From Furcasterigmium furcatum (taxonomy: Eukaryota; Ascomycota; Sordariomycetes; Glomerellales; Plectosphaerellaceae), in assembly GCA_001599815.1 (NCBI GenBank), contig BCIA01000004.1, positions 250,862 to 314,861 of the forward strand: a stretch of DNA of 64,000 nt, read 5' to 3'. The notes under the pieces were generated by a model. It saw only the letters and a list, made by a program, of their open reading frames with translations, did no database searches and was not told where the DNA came from. A program made the translations under genes and the position numbers. Below, piece by piece: positions 55,021-64,000 of this stretch (the first letter of the stretch is position 1; every line of letters begins with the position of its first letter).

Positions 55021-56262
55021 TCACTTCTGCGCGTCGAAGATGATCTTGAGAGCCTTCATCTGGTCGAACGCCTTGTACCCTTCAACAGCATCACTGAGCG
55101 GCATAATGGTATCAACCATGAACCTGCGTCTTTATTAGCATCCTAAAATCGTATCAGGCACATGGGATGCGACTCACCCCAGGGAGTCCTGTCTCTTCTC
55201 GAGAAGCTCCAGGGCCTGTGGGAAGATGCCTGTGATGGTTTTCATGTCAGCCAAAGACTCCGGGGGCCGGCAGACAGGACGGGATGGACTCACTCCGCAC
55301 CGGGCATCTGCCCATCTTGATCGTCAAGTTCTTCCCATACGCCTGGTTGCCCGTCCAGGGGATCTCTCCATTATGCACTCCAACACTCGAGATGATGCCC
55401 CATGGCCTGAGCAAGCTGAATCCCATCTCCAGGGCCGAGCTGTGTCCGACAACCTCGATCACGATGTCCGCGCCCCTACCGTCCGTGAGTTCCTTGACCC
55501 TCTTCTCCAGCTCATCGCGTTGAGTCAGGTAGTTCCAAGGCTCGCCACCGAGCTCCTTGGCCTTGGCGAGCCTCGATTCGACGCTGTCCACGACCAACAC
55601 CGCTTTCGGCTGATACTCCATCGCAGCGATCAAGGCGCACAGTCCGACCGGGCCGCATCCAATGAGGACAACTACCTGCGACTTGGCCGACCTAGAGTTG
55701 AACGCCCTCTCGGCTGCGAAGTATCCCGTAGGAAGGATATCGGCCATCAGCACGCTGAGCCTGGGATCCCGGATCCCGGAAGGCAGCTTCATGACGGTCG
55801 AATCAGCGAGGGGCACGCGGATATACTCCGCCTGGCCTCCGTCAAGGAGGGGGCATCCAAAGAGGAGGCACTTCTCGCAGCGGGAGGAGAAGCCCTCGGA
55901 GCAGTAGAAGCAAGAACCGCAGCTGACGGTGAAGGGGCTGACGATGGTGTCGCCGGGCGCGACCGAGGTGACGGCTGAGCCAGTCTCGGCGACGGTGCCG
56001 GTGAACTCGTGGCCCATGATGAAGCCAGCGGCAGATGGTTGGTGGCCGCGGTAGACATGGAGCTCGCTTGGGGATGTAGTGAGCGACCGAGCGCGAAGAG
56101 GAGAGAAGACTGAGCTGGCTTGACTCACCTGCCACAGAGCGCGGTGTACTGGACCTTGACGATGATGTCTTTGGGATCTTGGATCGTCGGCACCGGTCTG
56201 TCTTCGACGGCGACCTGCTTAACACCCTTGAAGACCACGGCTTTCATGGTAGCAGGAGACAT
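55021..56262 (-). CDS. Zinc-dependent alcohol dehydrogenase (MDR; threonine/formaldehyde-dehydrogenase-like)
   Basis: The gene encodes 353 residues from exons 56262-56129, 56066-55294, 55229-55178 and 55123-55021. The catalytic zinc ligand Cys is in YTALCGSELH and the GHE motif in MGHEFTGTVAETG. The structural zinc cysteines are in SCGSCFYCSEGFSSRCEKC. The Rossmann motif VVLIGCGPVGLCALIAA is followed by VVDSVESRLAKA, an acidic residue that suggests NAD+. GRGADIVIEVVGHSSALEM and IMPLSDAVEGYKAFDQMKA complete the family picture. It would oxidise the hydroxy acid or alcohol formed after lactone opening. It is transcribed away from the acyl-CoA synthetase gene, with a promoter of about 390 bp shared between them. 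Confidence 0.94.
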
Positions 56263-56653
56263 GTTGGAAAGCGAGTTCAAAGTTTGGAGTCGTGATTCGC
56301 AAAGGGTAGTTCAAACAAGGCACTGGAAATTGAAACTGGGGAGGGGTCAGCCGGCTGGTGAGATGCTGCAATTCAAGGTTCAGGTCGGCACTCATTCCTT
56401 GGGTTTCCCCGCGCTGGCCTCGGCAACGACTCGGATCGTCCACGTTCAGGTGGCGCTATCTAGCCGCGCAGGTGACAGGTCGCGTTTAGATCGAGTACCT
56501 CGGCCAGCGAACGGGAAAGGTATCCGGAAATTGCCCAATCATAACTTCAAACTCCCGCTCAATGCGATGATGTACAAAGGACTGTTTCTAGGAGATTGAC
56601 ACCAATACACATTGGATCTCGCAAAGGACAGCTGTTTGAGATACTGGGTCAAG
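56263..56653. other. Bidirectional promoter, ADH / acyl-CoA synthetase
   Basis: No gene recognised and no TGASTCA site here. Compact divergent promoter. Confidence 0.45.
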
Positions 56654-58408
56654 ATGCTCTACAAGTCTCAACAGCCGGACATTCAGTGTAAGTCGAAGGA
56701 GGCAGGCAGCGGAGGCTCGTGTAGTCGTGGACGATTTTACTAACGCCCTGCAGTGGCCGAGGGCCTCCCGCTGTGGTCTTGGCTGCTGGACTCGCCGCAT
56801 TCCTGCTTGCGCAAGTCGCCTTCCCGCGAGATCCAGGGGTTCACCGATGTCAGCTCCAACCGCCATATCAGCTTCCAAGACCTCAAGTCCTATACGACCT
56901 ACCTTTCCAGCGCCCTCTCCTCGAAACATGGCCTGCATGAGGGCGACGTGGTGACCGTCTACAGCCGCAACTCTGTCTGGTACCCCGTCGTCACGCTCTC
57001 GGCGGTGCGAGTCGGCGCAGTCGCCTGCGGCGTGTCTCCCGAATACACCGTCGAGGAGCTGGCCTTTAGTCTCGGCGTGAGCAAGGCCAAGTTCATCTTC
57101 ACGACGCATGATCTTGAGAACAAGGCGATCCGCGCCGCGATCAAGGCTGGCGTCCCTGAGGACAATGTCATCCTCCTCGATGCCCCATCCTCTTCCTCGA
57201 GGCTCACCATCGAGGGCCTCATCCGCAGCGGCGAGGTCCTTGGCCCGTCTCGCCAGATAACTCCCTTCCGTCTGCCGCCCGGCAAGAAGAACGCGGACGT
57301 ATGCGCCCTCCTCTGCTTCAGCAGCGGCACGACCGGCCTCCCCAAGGCCGTGATGCTCTCGCACGGCAACGTCATGGCCCAGTGCCTCCAGATCCAGCAG
57401 ATCACGCCCGCCGACCACAAAAAGATCCTCGCCGCCCTGCCGTTCTACCACATCACCGGAATCGTCCACCAGCTCCATCTCCCCATCCTCCTTAACGCCA
57501 ATGTCTATGTCCTGCCCAGTTTCACCCTCGATAGCATGCTCCAGACTGTCGCGGAGCGCAAAATCACGGAACTCCTCATCGTCCCTCCCATCCTGATCCG
57601 CATGGTCCGCGAGCCCAAGTCCGTCGCCAAGTACGACCTCTCCCACGTCAGGCGCTTCTCGTCCGGCGCCGCTCCGCTGTCCCGGGAGATCCTCTCCCTC
57701 CTAGAGAAGCAGTTCCCCGGGACCGGCTTCAAGCAGGGCTACGGGATGACTGAGTCGTGCTCGGCGATCACGTCGCACCCGCCGTCCAAGTATGCCTACA
57801 AGTACGCCAACAAGGTCGGCATGCTGGTCGGCTCGACCGAGGTGCGGATCGTGAGCCCCGAGACCGGGGCGGACTGCGCGCCCGGCGAGGCGGGGGAGAT
57901 CTGGGCGCGCGGGCCGCAGATCGCCATGGGGTACCTCGCGAACCCCAAGGCGACGGCGGAGACGTTCGACAAGGACGGGTTCCTGCACACGGGCGACATT
58001 GGGAGGATCGACGACGAGGGCCTGCTGGCGATCACGGACAGGATGAAGGAGATGATCAAGGTCAAGGGGATCGGCGTTGCGCCGGCAGAGCTTGAGAACC
58101 TGTTGCTCGGGCACCCTGCTGTTAGTGATGTTGCTGTTTGTGGGATTCCCGATGAACGCGCTGGCGAGAGGCCCAAGGCGTTTGTGGTGCTCAATGCCTC
58201 AGAGACGGATGCACTGCAGCAAGGAAAGGAGCTGATTGACTACGTCAAGGCGAACAAGGCGAGGCACAAGTGGATTCGGGAGATCGAGGTCGTTCGGAGC
58301 ATACCGAAGAGTGCTGCAGGGAAGATTCTCCGCCGAAAGCTCAGGGAGGCTTCAGGGGCGGAAGGCAACACGGTCATCAAGGATGATCCCGTCCGGGCCA
58401 GGCTTTGA
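56654..58408 (+). CDS. Acyl-CoA synthetase / 4-coumarate-CoA-ligase-like, peroxisomal (ARL tail)
   Basis: The gene encodes 562 residues from exons 56654-56687 and 56754-58408. It is an ANL-superfamily adenylating enzyme. The ATP/P-loop motif is CFSSGTTGLPKAVMLSHGN, then GYGMTESCSA, and HTGDIGRIDDEGLLAITDRMKEMIKVKG (hinge Asp and the K-rich A8 region). The catalytic lysine near the C-terminus is in PKSAAGKILRRKL. It activates a carboxylic acid with ATP and CoA; the 4CL-like subgroup in fungi takes aromatic, fatty or terpenoid acids. The C-terminus is PVRARL, where ARL fits the (S/A/C)(K/R/H)L peroxisomal consensus. It is divergent from the zinc ADH and followed by the acyl-CoA dehydrogenase in the same direction, as expected for CoA activation then beta-oxidation. 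Confidence 0.95.
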
Positions 58409-58875
58409 GAGCTGTTCCGTACCAAGAGAATAGGGAACCAGAATACAATAAACAACACATCAGCTCAGCTTGAATTCATCCCCTATCGGTGTCACATGTC
58501 GTGTTTGATACGCCCCTGTTCGGGGAGGACGTCGGACGCCAGAATCCGACTTCCCCAGGCGGAGTGCAGAATAGCGTAGCTGCGCCCCAACGTCAAGCAA
58601 GATGCCCCGGAATTGGGATCCCGTTCGCGTTAGACGATCGCCGGCGTCGGCGGGAATAAGACTTGGCGTGGTGGACCGAGGCACCCCCTCGCAACGGCTC
58701 GGCCTCGGCAGCGTCTTTGCCTTGGAAGAGCTTCAGGATGTGTTCCGCTCACAACATGTCTTCTTTTAGCTACTCGCTGGCAAGGTGTCTGCAGTAACTT
58801 GATCCAGTACACGTGTCTTTCATCATCCGGCCCAGCCTCGACGACATTCGTGATACCCATTCGCTGCTCTTCAAG
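58409..58875. other. Spacer between acyl-CoA synthetase and dehydrogenase
   Basis: Promoter of the dehydrogenase; no motif recognised. Confidence 0.45.
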
Positions 58876-60438
58876 ATGGCTACCGACTCAGCTTCCGCCA
58901 GGATCCCGATCGCCGTCACGGATCGGGTCAGCGACAAGGCGAAGAAGACCCTCGACGAGGTACGGAACAAGCCCAGCATCCTGCGCGTCCCGAACTGACC
59001 GGCCACAGATCGAGACCTTCGTCAACGAGCGCTGCATCCCGGCCGACGCCCTCTTCACCCAGCTCCTCGGCCAGTCCCCCCGCGAGCGCTTCTCCGCCCA
59101 CCCCCAGGTCCTCGAGGACCTCAAGTCCGAGGCCCGCGCCCGGGGCCTCTGGAACCTCTTCCTCGCCCGCGGCCACTATGCCGAGAGCAGCGCCTTCAGC
59201 AACCTCGAGTACGGCCTGATGGCCGAGCAGCTCGGCCGCAGCCAGATCGCCAGCGAGGTCATGAACTGCTCCGCACCGGACACGGGGAACATGGAGGTTC
59301 TCACCAAGTTCGGCAACGAGGCGCAGCGGAAGACGTGGCTCGCGCCGCTCCTGGACGGGAAGATCAGGTCGGCGTTCCTGATGACGGAGCCGGCGATCGC
59401 GTCGAGCGATGCAACGAACATCGAGTTCGACATCAGGCGGGAAGGCAACGAGTACGTCCTGAACGGAAGCGTAAGTGCAACTGACTAGTTTTCATATGAC
59501 ATTTTGGCTCGTAGACTGATCTTGAGGACAGAAATGGTGGAGCAGCGGCGCTGGTGATCCTCGCTGCGAGCTGTACATCGTCATGGGAAAGACGGACCCC
59601 AAGAACCCCAGTCCCCACAAGCAGCAGTCTGTCGTCCTCGTCCCTGCGAGAACACCCGGTATCACGGTGAACCGCATGCTCTCGGTCTTCGGGTATGACG
59701 ACGCGCCGCATGGCCACGGTCACATCACCTTCACCAACGTCCGCGTGCCGGTTTCGAACCTCGTTCTCGGCGAAGGGCGAGGCTTCGAGATCATTCAGGG
59801 CCGTCTCGGTCCCGGCAGGATTCATCACACGATGCGGTGCATCGGAGCGGTAAGGCCCTCTCGCGAGACATCGCGGCCTCTTCCCACCGGTTGCTAACAT
59901 GATTTGCGCAACTCAGGCCGAAAGAGCCCTCGAACTCATCCTCTCTCGCATCCACGAGCCCTCCAAGAGCCCCTTTGGCAAAATGCTCCACCAGCACGAC
60001 CTCATCACGGGCCGCGTCGCGCAAGCCCGCCTGGACATCGACGCCTCGCGCCTCGTCGTCCTCAACGCCGCCATCAAGATCGACGCCGGCGACGCCAAGT
60101 ACGCCCTCCGCGAGATCGCCGAGGCCAAGATCATGGTCCCCAAGATGCTAGGCCAGGTGGTCGACGATGCGGTCCAGATCTTCGGCGCCGCGGGCGTGAG
60201 CCAGGACACGCCGCTCGCGGCGATGTGGGCGAACGCGCGGACGATGAGGCTGGTCGACGGACCGGACGAGGTGCACCTGCTGCAGCTGGGGAGGAGGGAG
60301 TACCGCCGGAGCACGGCCGTTCGCGCCCTGCTGGAGAAGCAGAAGGGCTTGGAGCTGGAGTTCTTCCGGAAGTATGGTGTTGAGAAGACCGACAAGCTTG
60401 CTTTGGGCTGGACATCGGAGACGAAGCCAAAGTTGTAA
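58876..60438 (+). CDS. Acyl-CoA dehydrogenase (ACAD10/11-like), PKL tail
   Basis: The gene encodes 461 residues from exons 58876-58959, 59009-59470, 59532-59849 and 59917-60438. Features in order: a helical N-terminal domain (FVNERCIPADALF, GLWNLFLARGHY), LSNLEYGLMAEQLGRS-like helix, FLMTEPAIASSDATNIE (FAD-binding loop), KWWSSGAGDPRCELYIVMGKTD, GRGFEIIQGRLGPGRIHHTMRCIG, and the C-terminal helical domain with VQIFGAAGVSQDTPLA and VDGPDEVHLLQLGRREY. The family introduces a double bond into an acyl-CoA; the ACAD10/11 group prefers long or branched chains. The C-terminus KPKL ends in PKL, a weaker PTS1 variant. Next to an ARL-tailed ligase and an SKL-tailed thioesterase in the block, this supports a peroxisomal branch. 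Confidence 0.95.
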
Positions 60439-60707
60439 GGCCTCGGAAGACACCTTGTACAATTGAGATGTTTCAAGACCTTGTTCTCAATTCAATATTT
60501 CAATATTATTCGCTCATCACAGATGACATCCATATAGTTGATGCCCTTCTCTTTCATTACATATGAGGCGTCTATACTATAAGACGAAGGTACAACACTT
60601 GATCGCGAAAACCTTCGTGTGGATTAATTATGTCTATTATTACCCAAAAGTTCTAGTGACAACTCGGAACAAAAGAAGTCTAGGTGGTGAGCGATCTCAA
60701 AACCTGG
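60439..60707. other. Convergent gap at the right border of the catabolic block
   Basis: 3'-3' spacer, somewhat A/T-rich. Nothing recognised. Confidence 0.4.
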
Positions 60708-61229
60708 CTACTTACCTCCCCGAGAGCTCGGGGTCGAGCTCGAGCTCGAACTGTCGGCAGAAGGGGTTCGGCGGTTCCACAAACCCCGAATACCCGGAAG
60801 AGCAGGTAGCCTAGTGAGTAGGCCAGGGCTGCCGGGAGTGTTGGCCTTCTTGGCCTGGCCACCGCCGGGTGAGGACTTGCCCAGAGAAGTCCTGCGGGCG
60901 TCATCCTCCTCGACCACCCTCTTCAGGGCCTCCATCGCATCGGAGGTGCCTCCGTCCGTGCTCGAGCGTCCGTCCTCCGAGGGTGGTGAGTCGGGAAGAC
61001 GAGGGAACGACTCGTACGTGGACGTGAAGGTCTGGGGAGGAGGCCTGAGGAGGTCCTGCATCGCCCTGCCCTTCGCGTGAAGAGCCAGACCAACACGGTG
61101 GAGAGGTGGTGGGTTAGTCTGTGGGGTGGCCGTGGGGGGCCGGAACTCACCTGACGTCTCACGCTGCTGGCCAGCCTGCGTGCCGTCTTGCTTCCCGCCA
61201 GCGGGAGTGCGAGTGTTGGGAGACGACAT
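60708..61229 (-). CDS. Small low-complexity hypothetical protein
   Basis: The open frame encodes 173 residues rich in Ser, Pro, Thr and Gly. It starts MSSPNTRTPAGGKQDGTQ and contains a more ordered centre (RAMQDLLRPPPQTFTSTYESFPRLPDSP, SDAMEALKRVVEEDDARRTSLG). It ends in a Pro/Ser-rich tail with RGLWNRRTPSADSSSSSSTP. It has no signal peptide or membrane helix. I do not recognise a family. A GTGAGT donor lies inside the frame near 61,149, but I could not find an acceptor that keeps the phase, so the continuous frame is preferred. It marks the probable end of the catabolic block. Confidence 0.6.
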   Translation of the reverse strand: MSSPNTRTPAGGKQDGTQAGQQRETSGEFRPPTATPQTNPPPLHRVGLALHAKGRAMQDLLRPPPQTFTSTYESFPRLPDSPPSEDGRSSTDGGTSDAMEALKRVVEEDDARRTSLGKSSPGGGQAKKANTPGSPGLLTRLPALPGIRGLWNRRTPSADSSSSSSTPSSRGGK

Positions 61230-62285
61230 GGCCGGTGGTTGAACGTGGTTGTCGTGTTGTCGATGCAGATTTTCATGAGTCCTTGCCGCAAGGTGAAGAC
61301 ATCCTTAAGTAGGTGAAGTCATCTCTGCCGACCAGACATTCTAACCCCGACCCCAGAGGTTTGTAAAGCTACCATCTGGCTATCCGTTTATCACACCGAG
61401 TAAATGGTGCTGGAGAAATATTGTTCAATTGGACATCTCGATTGGCTTACCCCGATAAATCCGCAGATTGATGCACGTTTTGCCTGGGCCTCGGAGTAAG
61501 AACGCTGCTCAGGAACAAAGAAACAGTCGTACTCTCACAACTTGAAGACCCCCTCCCAAGGGGATGCCTTTGACCCTGAGATCCAGAGGTAGATCACCCT
61601 TTCCCATCTTGGTAGAGAGTGCCCAATCACCTCGTCATGGCAAGATTCATAATCTTCATCCGTTGGTAGACGTATTGTTCAGCATGCAGACGCCATGCGG
61701 CCAAAGTACGGCCTCCAACTCGGCCAAAATTCTGAGGAAGTTTCCGTGTCGGGGACATTCCGTGAAGCAGGTCAACGGCCCTTGCTAATGTTCCACAAAC
61801 AAAGGCTTTCGGTGCCAGAATAGACATGACAGCTGAGTCTAACCGTACTGATCCGGACCTGCTTTGGGAAAGGGGGTCGGAACCGCTGACAGCTTGAGCC
61901 GCGCTAGAACAAAGAACATCCTTCTAGAAGACTCACTCTCACTGAACATGGAATGACTCAGCACCGCAATGCCCAATGGTGATATTATGGGAGCGGGAGG
62001 CTCCGTGGAACTGGAGCATGACGGGCGGGGACATTCTAGGACTGCGTGTTTCCCAACACACTCGATTACTGACAGTGGGCAAAGCTTGGAAAATTTCCGT
62101 CTTGAGATTAAATTTTGTAAATGAGCGTCTTGCTGCAGGGTAGTGCAAATCCACATGCCACCAAAATCCCCAACAATAACAGCCCGTACTGCATTACTAC
62201 TAGTAGTACTCCGGGTGTCGAAATCCGCCTCGCGGCCCCGATGAATGAAACCCCCCTGCCGACATCACCACGCCGGGCTCGACGC
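61230..62285. other. Intergenic
   Basis: About 1 kb without a supported gene. One TGACTCA at 61954-61960 has unrelated flanks. Confidence 0.5.
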
Positions 62286-62501
62286 CTAGTAGTGGCCGTA
62301 GCTGCCGTACTTTCCGTAGTTGCCGTACTTGCCGTACCCGCCCTTGGGAGGCTTGTAGGATCCGTAGTCAGCGAAGCCGGGCTCGGCCTCGGCCTCAGGA
62401 GCGGGGGCGGCCTCGGGGGCGGCCTCGGCCTCGGCGACGGGGGCGGGTGCGGCGATGACGCCGGCCACGGCGAAGAGGAGAGCGGCGAGGGTCAGCTTCA
62501 T
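62286..62501 (-). CDS. Small secreted Gly/Tyr-rich peptide
   Basis: The gene encodes 71 residues. A clear signal peptide (LTLAALLFAVAGVIAAPAP) is followed by an Ala/Glu/Pro-rich acidic stretch resembling a propeptide (VAEAEAAPEAAPAPEAEAEP). A short mature-like tail then carries KPPKGGYGKYGNYGKYGSYGHY-type KYGNYG/KYGSYG repeats; the last 22 residues have seven Tyr and eight Gly. There are no cysteines and no dibasic site between the acidic part and the tail. Gly/Tyr-rich tails occur in antimicrobial-like and wall-associated small proteins, but I assign no function. A minus-strand TATA-like element (TATAAAT, 62670-62676) lies about 170 bp upstream and supports transcription. Confidence 0.75.
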   Translation of the reverse strand: MKLTLAALLFAVAGVIAAPAPVAEAEAAPEAAPAPEAEAEPGFADYGSYKPPKGGYGKYGNYGKYGSYGHY

Positions 62502-64000
62502 TGTGGTGGTTGGCTGGGGGTATGTGTGAGCGAGGGATCCTAGAGTATCTCACTTCTCAAGGGAGTTGGCTTACGTTGAAGTGTGGTATGTCAAAATGAG
62601 GAGGATGGTCTGGGTCTGACTGGACTGAGAGGAGGGTCAGGTGAGTCGTATCATGAGGGATGAGCTCCCATTTATACACTTCTGGCTCTCTCGGCACGGT
62701 CATCCTGCGCTGAGCCAGAAACACACGACGGGCTCAAGGTTATCCCCACGCCTGATTGCGTCAAAATCCCTGCTTCGACGTCATGGAGGGTTCCAGCCGG
62801 GACCGCTAGCTCTGGCGTCAGTCAGTTGTTTCTGGGCGACGTGGGCGTCCAGAAGGATCTCACCTTGCCGCCCGCGAAGGGGTGGTCACTGAGACGCCCG
62901 CTGTGTACCTGGTGTCGAACCAGACTTGCGGCTGACACCAAGTCCCCTTTCCGCCAACCACCCGTCCCTGGCGGGATGGCAGAGAAGGATGGAAGATCGC
63001 CCCAGCAAGCTATTCCCCATCCGTGCAGAATCCGATAGGTCGCTTCCAAACCCTGAAGATGTGGAGGGTGTGTCACTGGCAGCTCCTGTGTGGTCAGCGC
63101 TGAAGGATGCCACCTCTGCTCTCCCGCCGGCCGTGCGGCTGCGCGGGACCGGGCGTGGGCTTGAGACCTGCAGGCCGCCACGCAAGCAGTGAGATGTCTG
63201 GGCCGCGGGCGATCGCCTCAGCGCTTCGATAAGGTAGGATTTGGAATGTCCCCGAGAGCTGCGACGCAGAGAGCTGGCCTGTTCTGCTCCTGAGCCTCCA
63301 GATAACAGCTATTTCGGGCTCTTCTTTCAAGCTGCCCGCGAGACATCAACTTATAAGCGGGGCGGCCGGGTGGATCTCGGAGGGACTCGATGCCGGCCTA
63401 ACCATGTGGGGACCCCGAGCTTCCGGCACCTAGCGATGATGCATCCGGTTAGGCACGGGGACCATCTTGTCCTCTACGCTGTAGAACTGGCATCGTCTCC
63501 CCCAATTGCATTCCTGACGACGAACAAAGAATTGTCCCTCGGTGACCACTCTAGTCCATTTGCAGGTCGTCAACTGCATTCTGTCACGGTTTCCGCGCAC
63601 CCATACTGAATACGAGGTTGCTTCACTGCATGCATGGGCGACGAGCGGTAGTCATCACGGGTGTGCTGGCACCAATGTCTCAATTTGGGGGGGTAAATCC
63701 TCACGCCAGGTGATCCAGTCGGAGAGGCGGCAGAGCGCAAACACAGCAATGATTGTCCCCGCCGCCCTTGGCCTCGTTGCATACGAGGCGGGCAAGCTTG
63801 GCCCAGTGCGGGCGAGGGTGTCAGACCGGCCGGAAACGAAACGCCAGCGTTATCGATCGCCGAGAGCGAAACGTCACGGCCCTACATCGATCCAAGACAG
63901 ATCTTCGAATTTCTGCACGTATCACGCAGCCAGGCTCGCCCGTATTACCCCGCAGCCAAGCTGCCTGACCCCAACATCGTGAGCTCTTGGCCCGGAGGAG
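62502..64000. other. Right-end spacer without recognised gene
   Basis: About 1.5 kb, including the peptide promoter. Open frames on both strands are short and have no domain, signal peptide or splice continuity. Confidence 0.5.
62668..62680 (-). promoter_or_regulatory. TATA box of the Gly/Tyr-rich peptide gene
   Basis: Minus-strand sequence AGTGTATAAATGG upstream of the 62501 start codon. Confidence 0.45.

Noticed and set aside
56588..57646. 352-residue minus-strand frame opposite the acyl-CoA synthetase
   Set aside because: Antisense shadow caused by high-GC third positions of the ligase exon.
30677..60438. Reading the block as a secondary-metabolite biosynthetic cluster
   Set aside because: No PKS, NRPS, terpene cyclase, prenyltransferase or P450 is present; the enzyme set is degradative.
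61839..62156. Minus-strand 105-residue frame
   Set aside because: No domain, signal peptide or coding-like composition; probably chance.
1..64000. tRNA, rRNA or CRISPR features
   Set aside because: No tRNA A/B-box pairs with a foldable cloverleaf, no rRNA-like sequence and no regularly spaced direct repeats were found by eye.

Overview
This window is eukaryotic nuclear DNA from a filamentous ascomycete (Pezizomycotina, probably Sordariomycetes; the class is an inference). Genes are 1-4 kb, on both strands, and interrupted by 45-110 bp GT-AG introns. The gene content is typically fungal: Zn2Cys6 and bZIP-DUF3425 regulators, sugar porters, a LysM protein, a subgroup-C-like GH18 chitinase, GPI-anchored Ser/Thr-rich proteins and Kex2-like propeptide sites. 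Exon boundaries were read by eye from splice sites and frame continuity. Coordinates given for a gene run from start codon to stop codon.

Layout. 1-8 kb: a truncated sugar porter running off the left edge, an aldehyde dehydrogenase, a bZIP-DUF3425 regulator and a zinc alcohol dehydrogenase. 8-30 kb: a cell-surface and secretome block. It holds a GPI-anchored acidic protein, a membrane protein of unknown function, a LysM protein transcribed divergently from a large CBM18-GH18 chitinase, a protein of unknown function, a four-TM protein, a small cysteine-containing secreted protein and a yapsin-like GPI aspartic-protease homologue. Two enzymes in this block carry changes at catalytic residues: the chitinase has Gln for the acid Glu plus a frameshift, and the protease homologue has Asn for the first Asp. 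29.6-30.5 kb is low-complexity, repeat-like DNA.

30.7-60.4 kb is the main item: a run of fifteen genes with no polyketide synthase, NRPS or terpene synthase. It encodes a sugar-type MFS porter, an Old Yellow Enzyme, two SDRs, an EthD-domain protein, an ACS/Dal5-type MFS porter, an AtuA-like (DUF1446) protein, a flavin (Baeyer-Villiger-type) monooxygenase, two Zn2Cys6 regulators, a hotdog thioesterase, a metallo-beta-lactamase-fold hydrolase, a zinc alcohol dehydrogenase, an acyl-CoA synthetase and an acyl-CoA dehydrogenase. The thioesterase, synthetase and dehydrogenase end in SKL, ARL and PKL, so peroxisomal location is likely. The order of chemistry this suggests (enone reduction, Baeyer-Villiger oxidation to a lactone, lactone opening, alcohol oxidation, CoA activation, beta-oxidation) matches the known bacterial carvone/menthone catabolic logic. 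The AtuA, SDR, acyl-CoA dehydrogenase and CoA-ligase set also overlaps the Pseudomonas acyclic-terpene (atu) set. I therefore propose a fungal catabolic cluster for a cyclic ketone or terpenoid. The substrate is an inference.

An extended AP-1/Gcn4-like motif with non-random flanks (consensus CCTGASTCAKG) lies about 200-500 bp upstream of the aldehyde dehydrogenase, first alcohol dehydrogenase, OYE, EthD, AtuA-like and monooxygenase/regulator genes. It may tie the 1-8 kb genes and the 33-46 kb genes into one regulon. The right end (60.7-64 kb) holds a low-complexity hypothetical protein, a tiny Gly/Tyr-rich secreted peptide and DNA with no recognisable gene.
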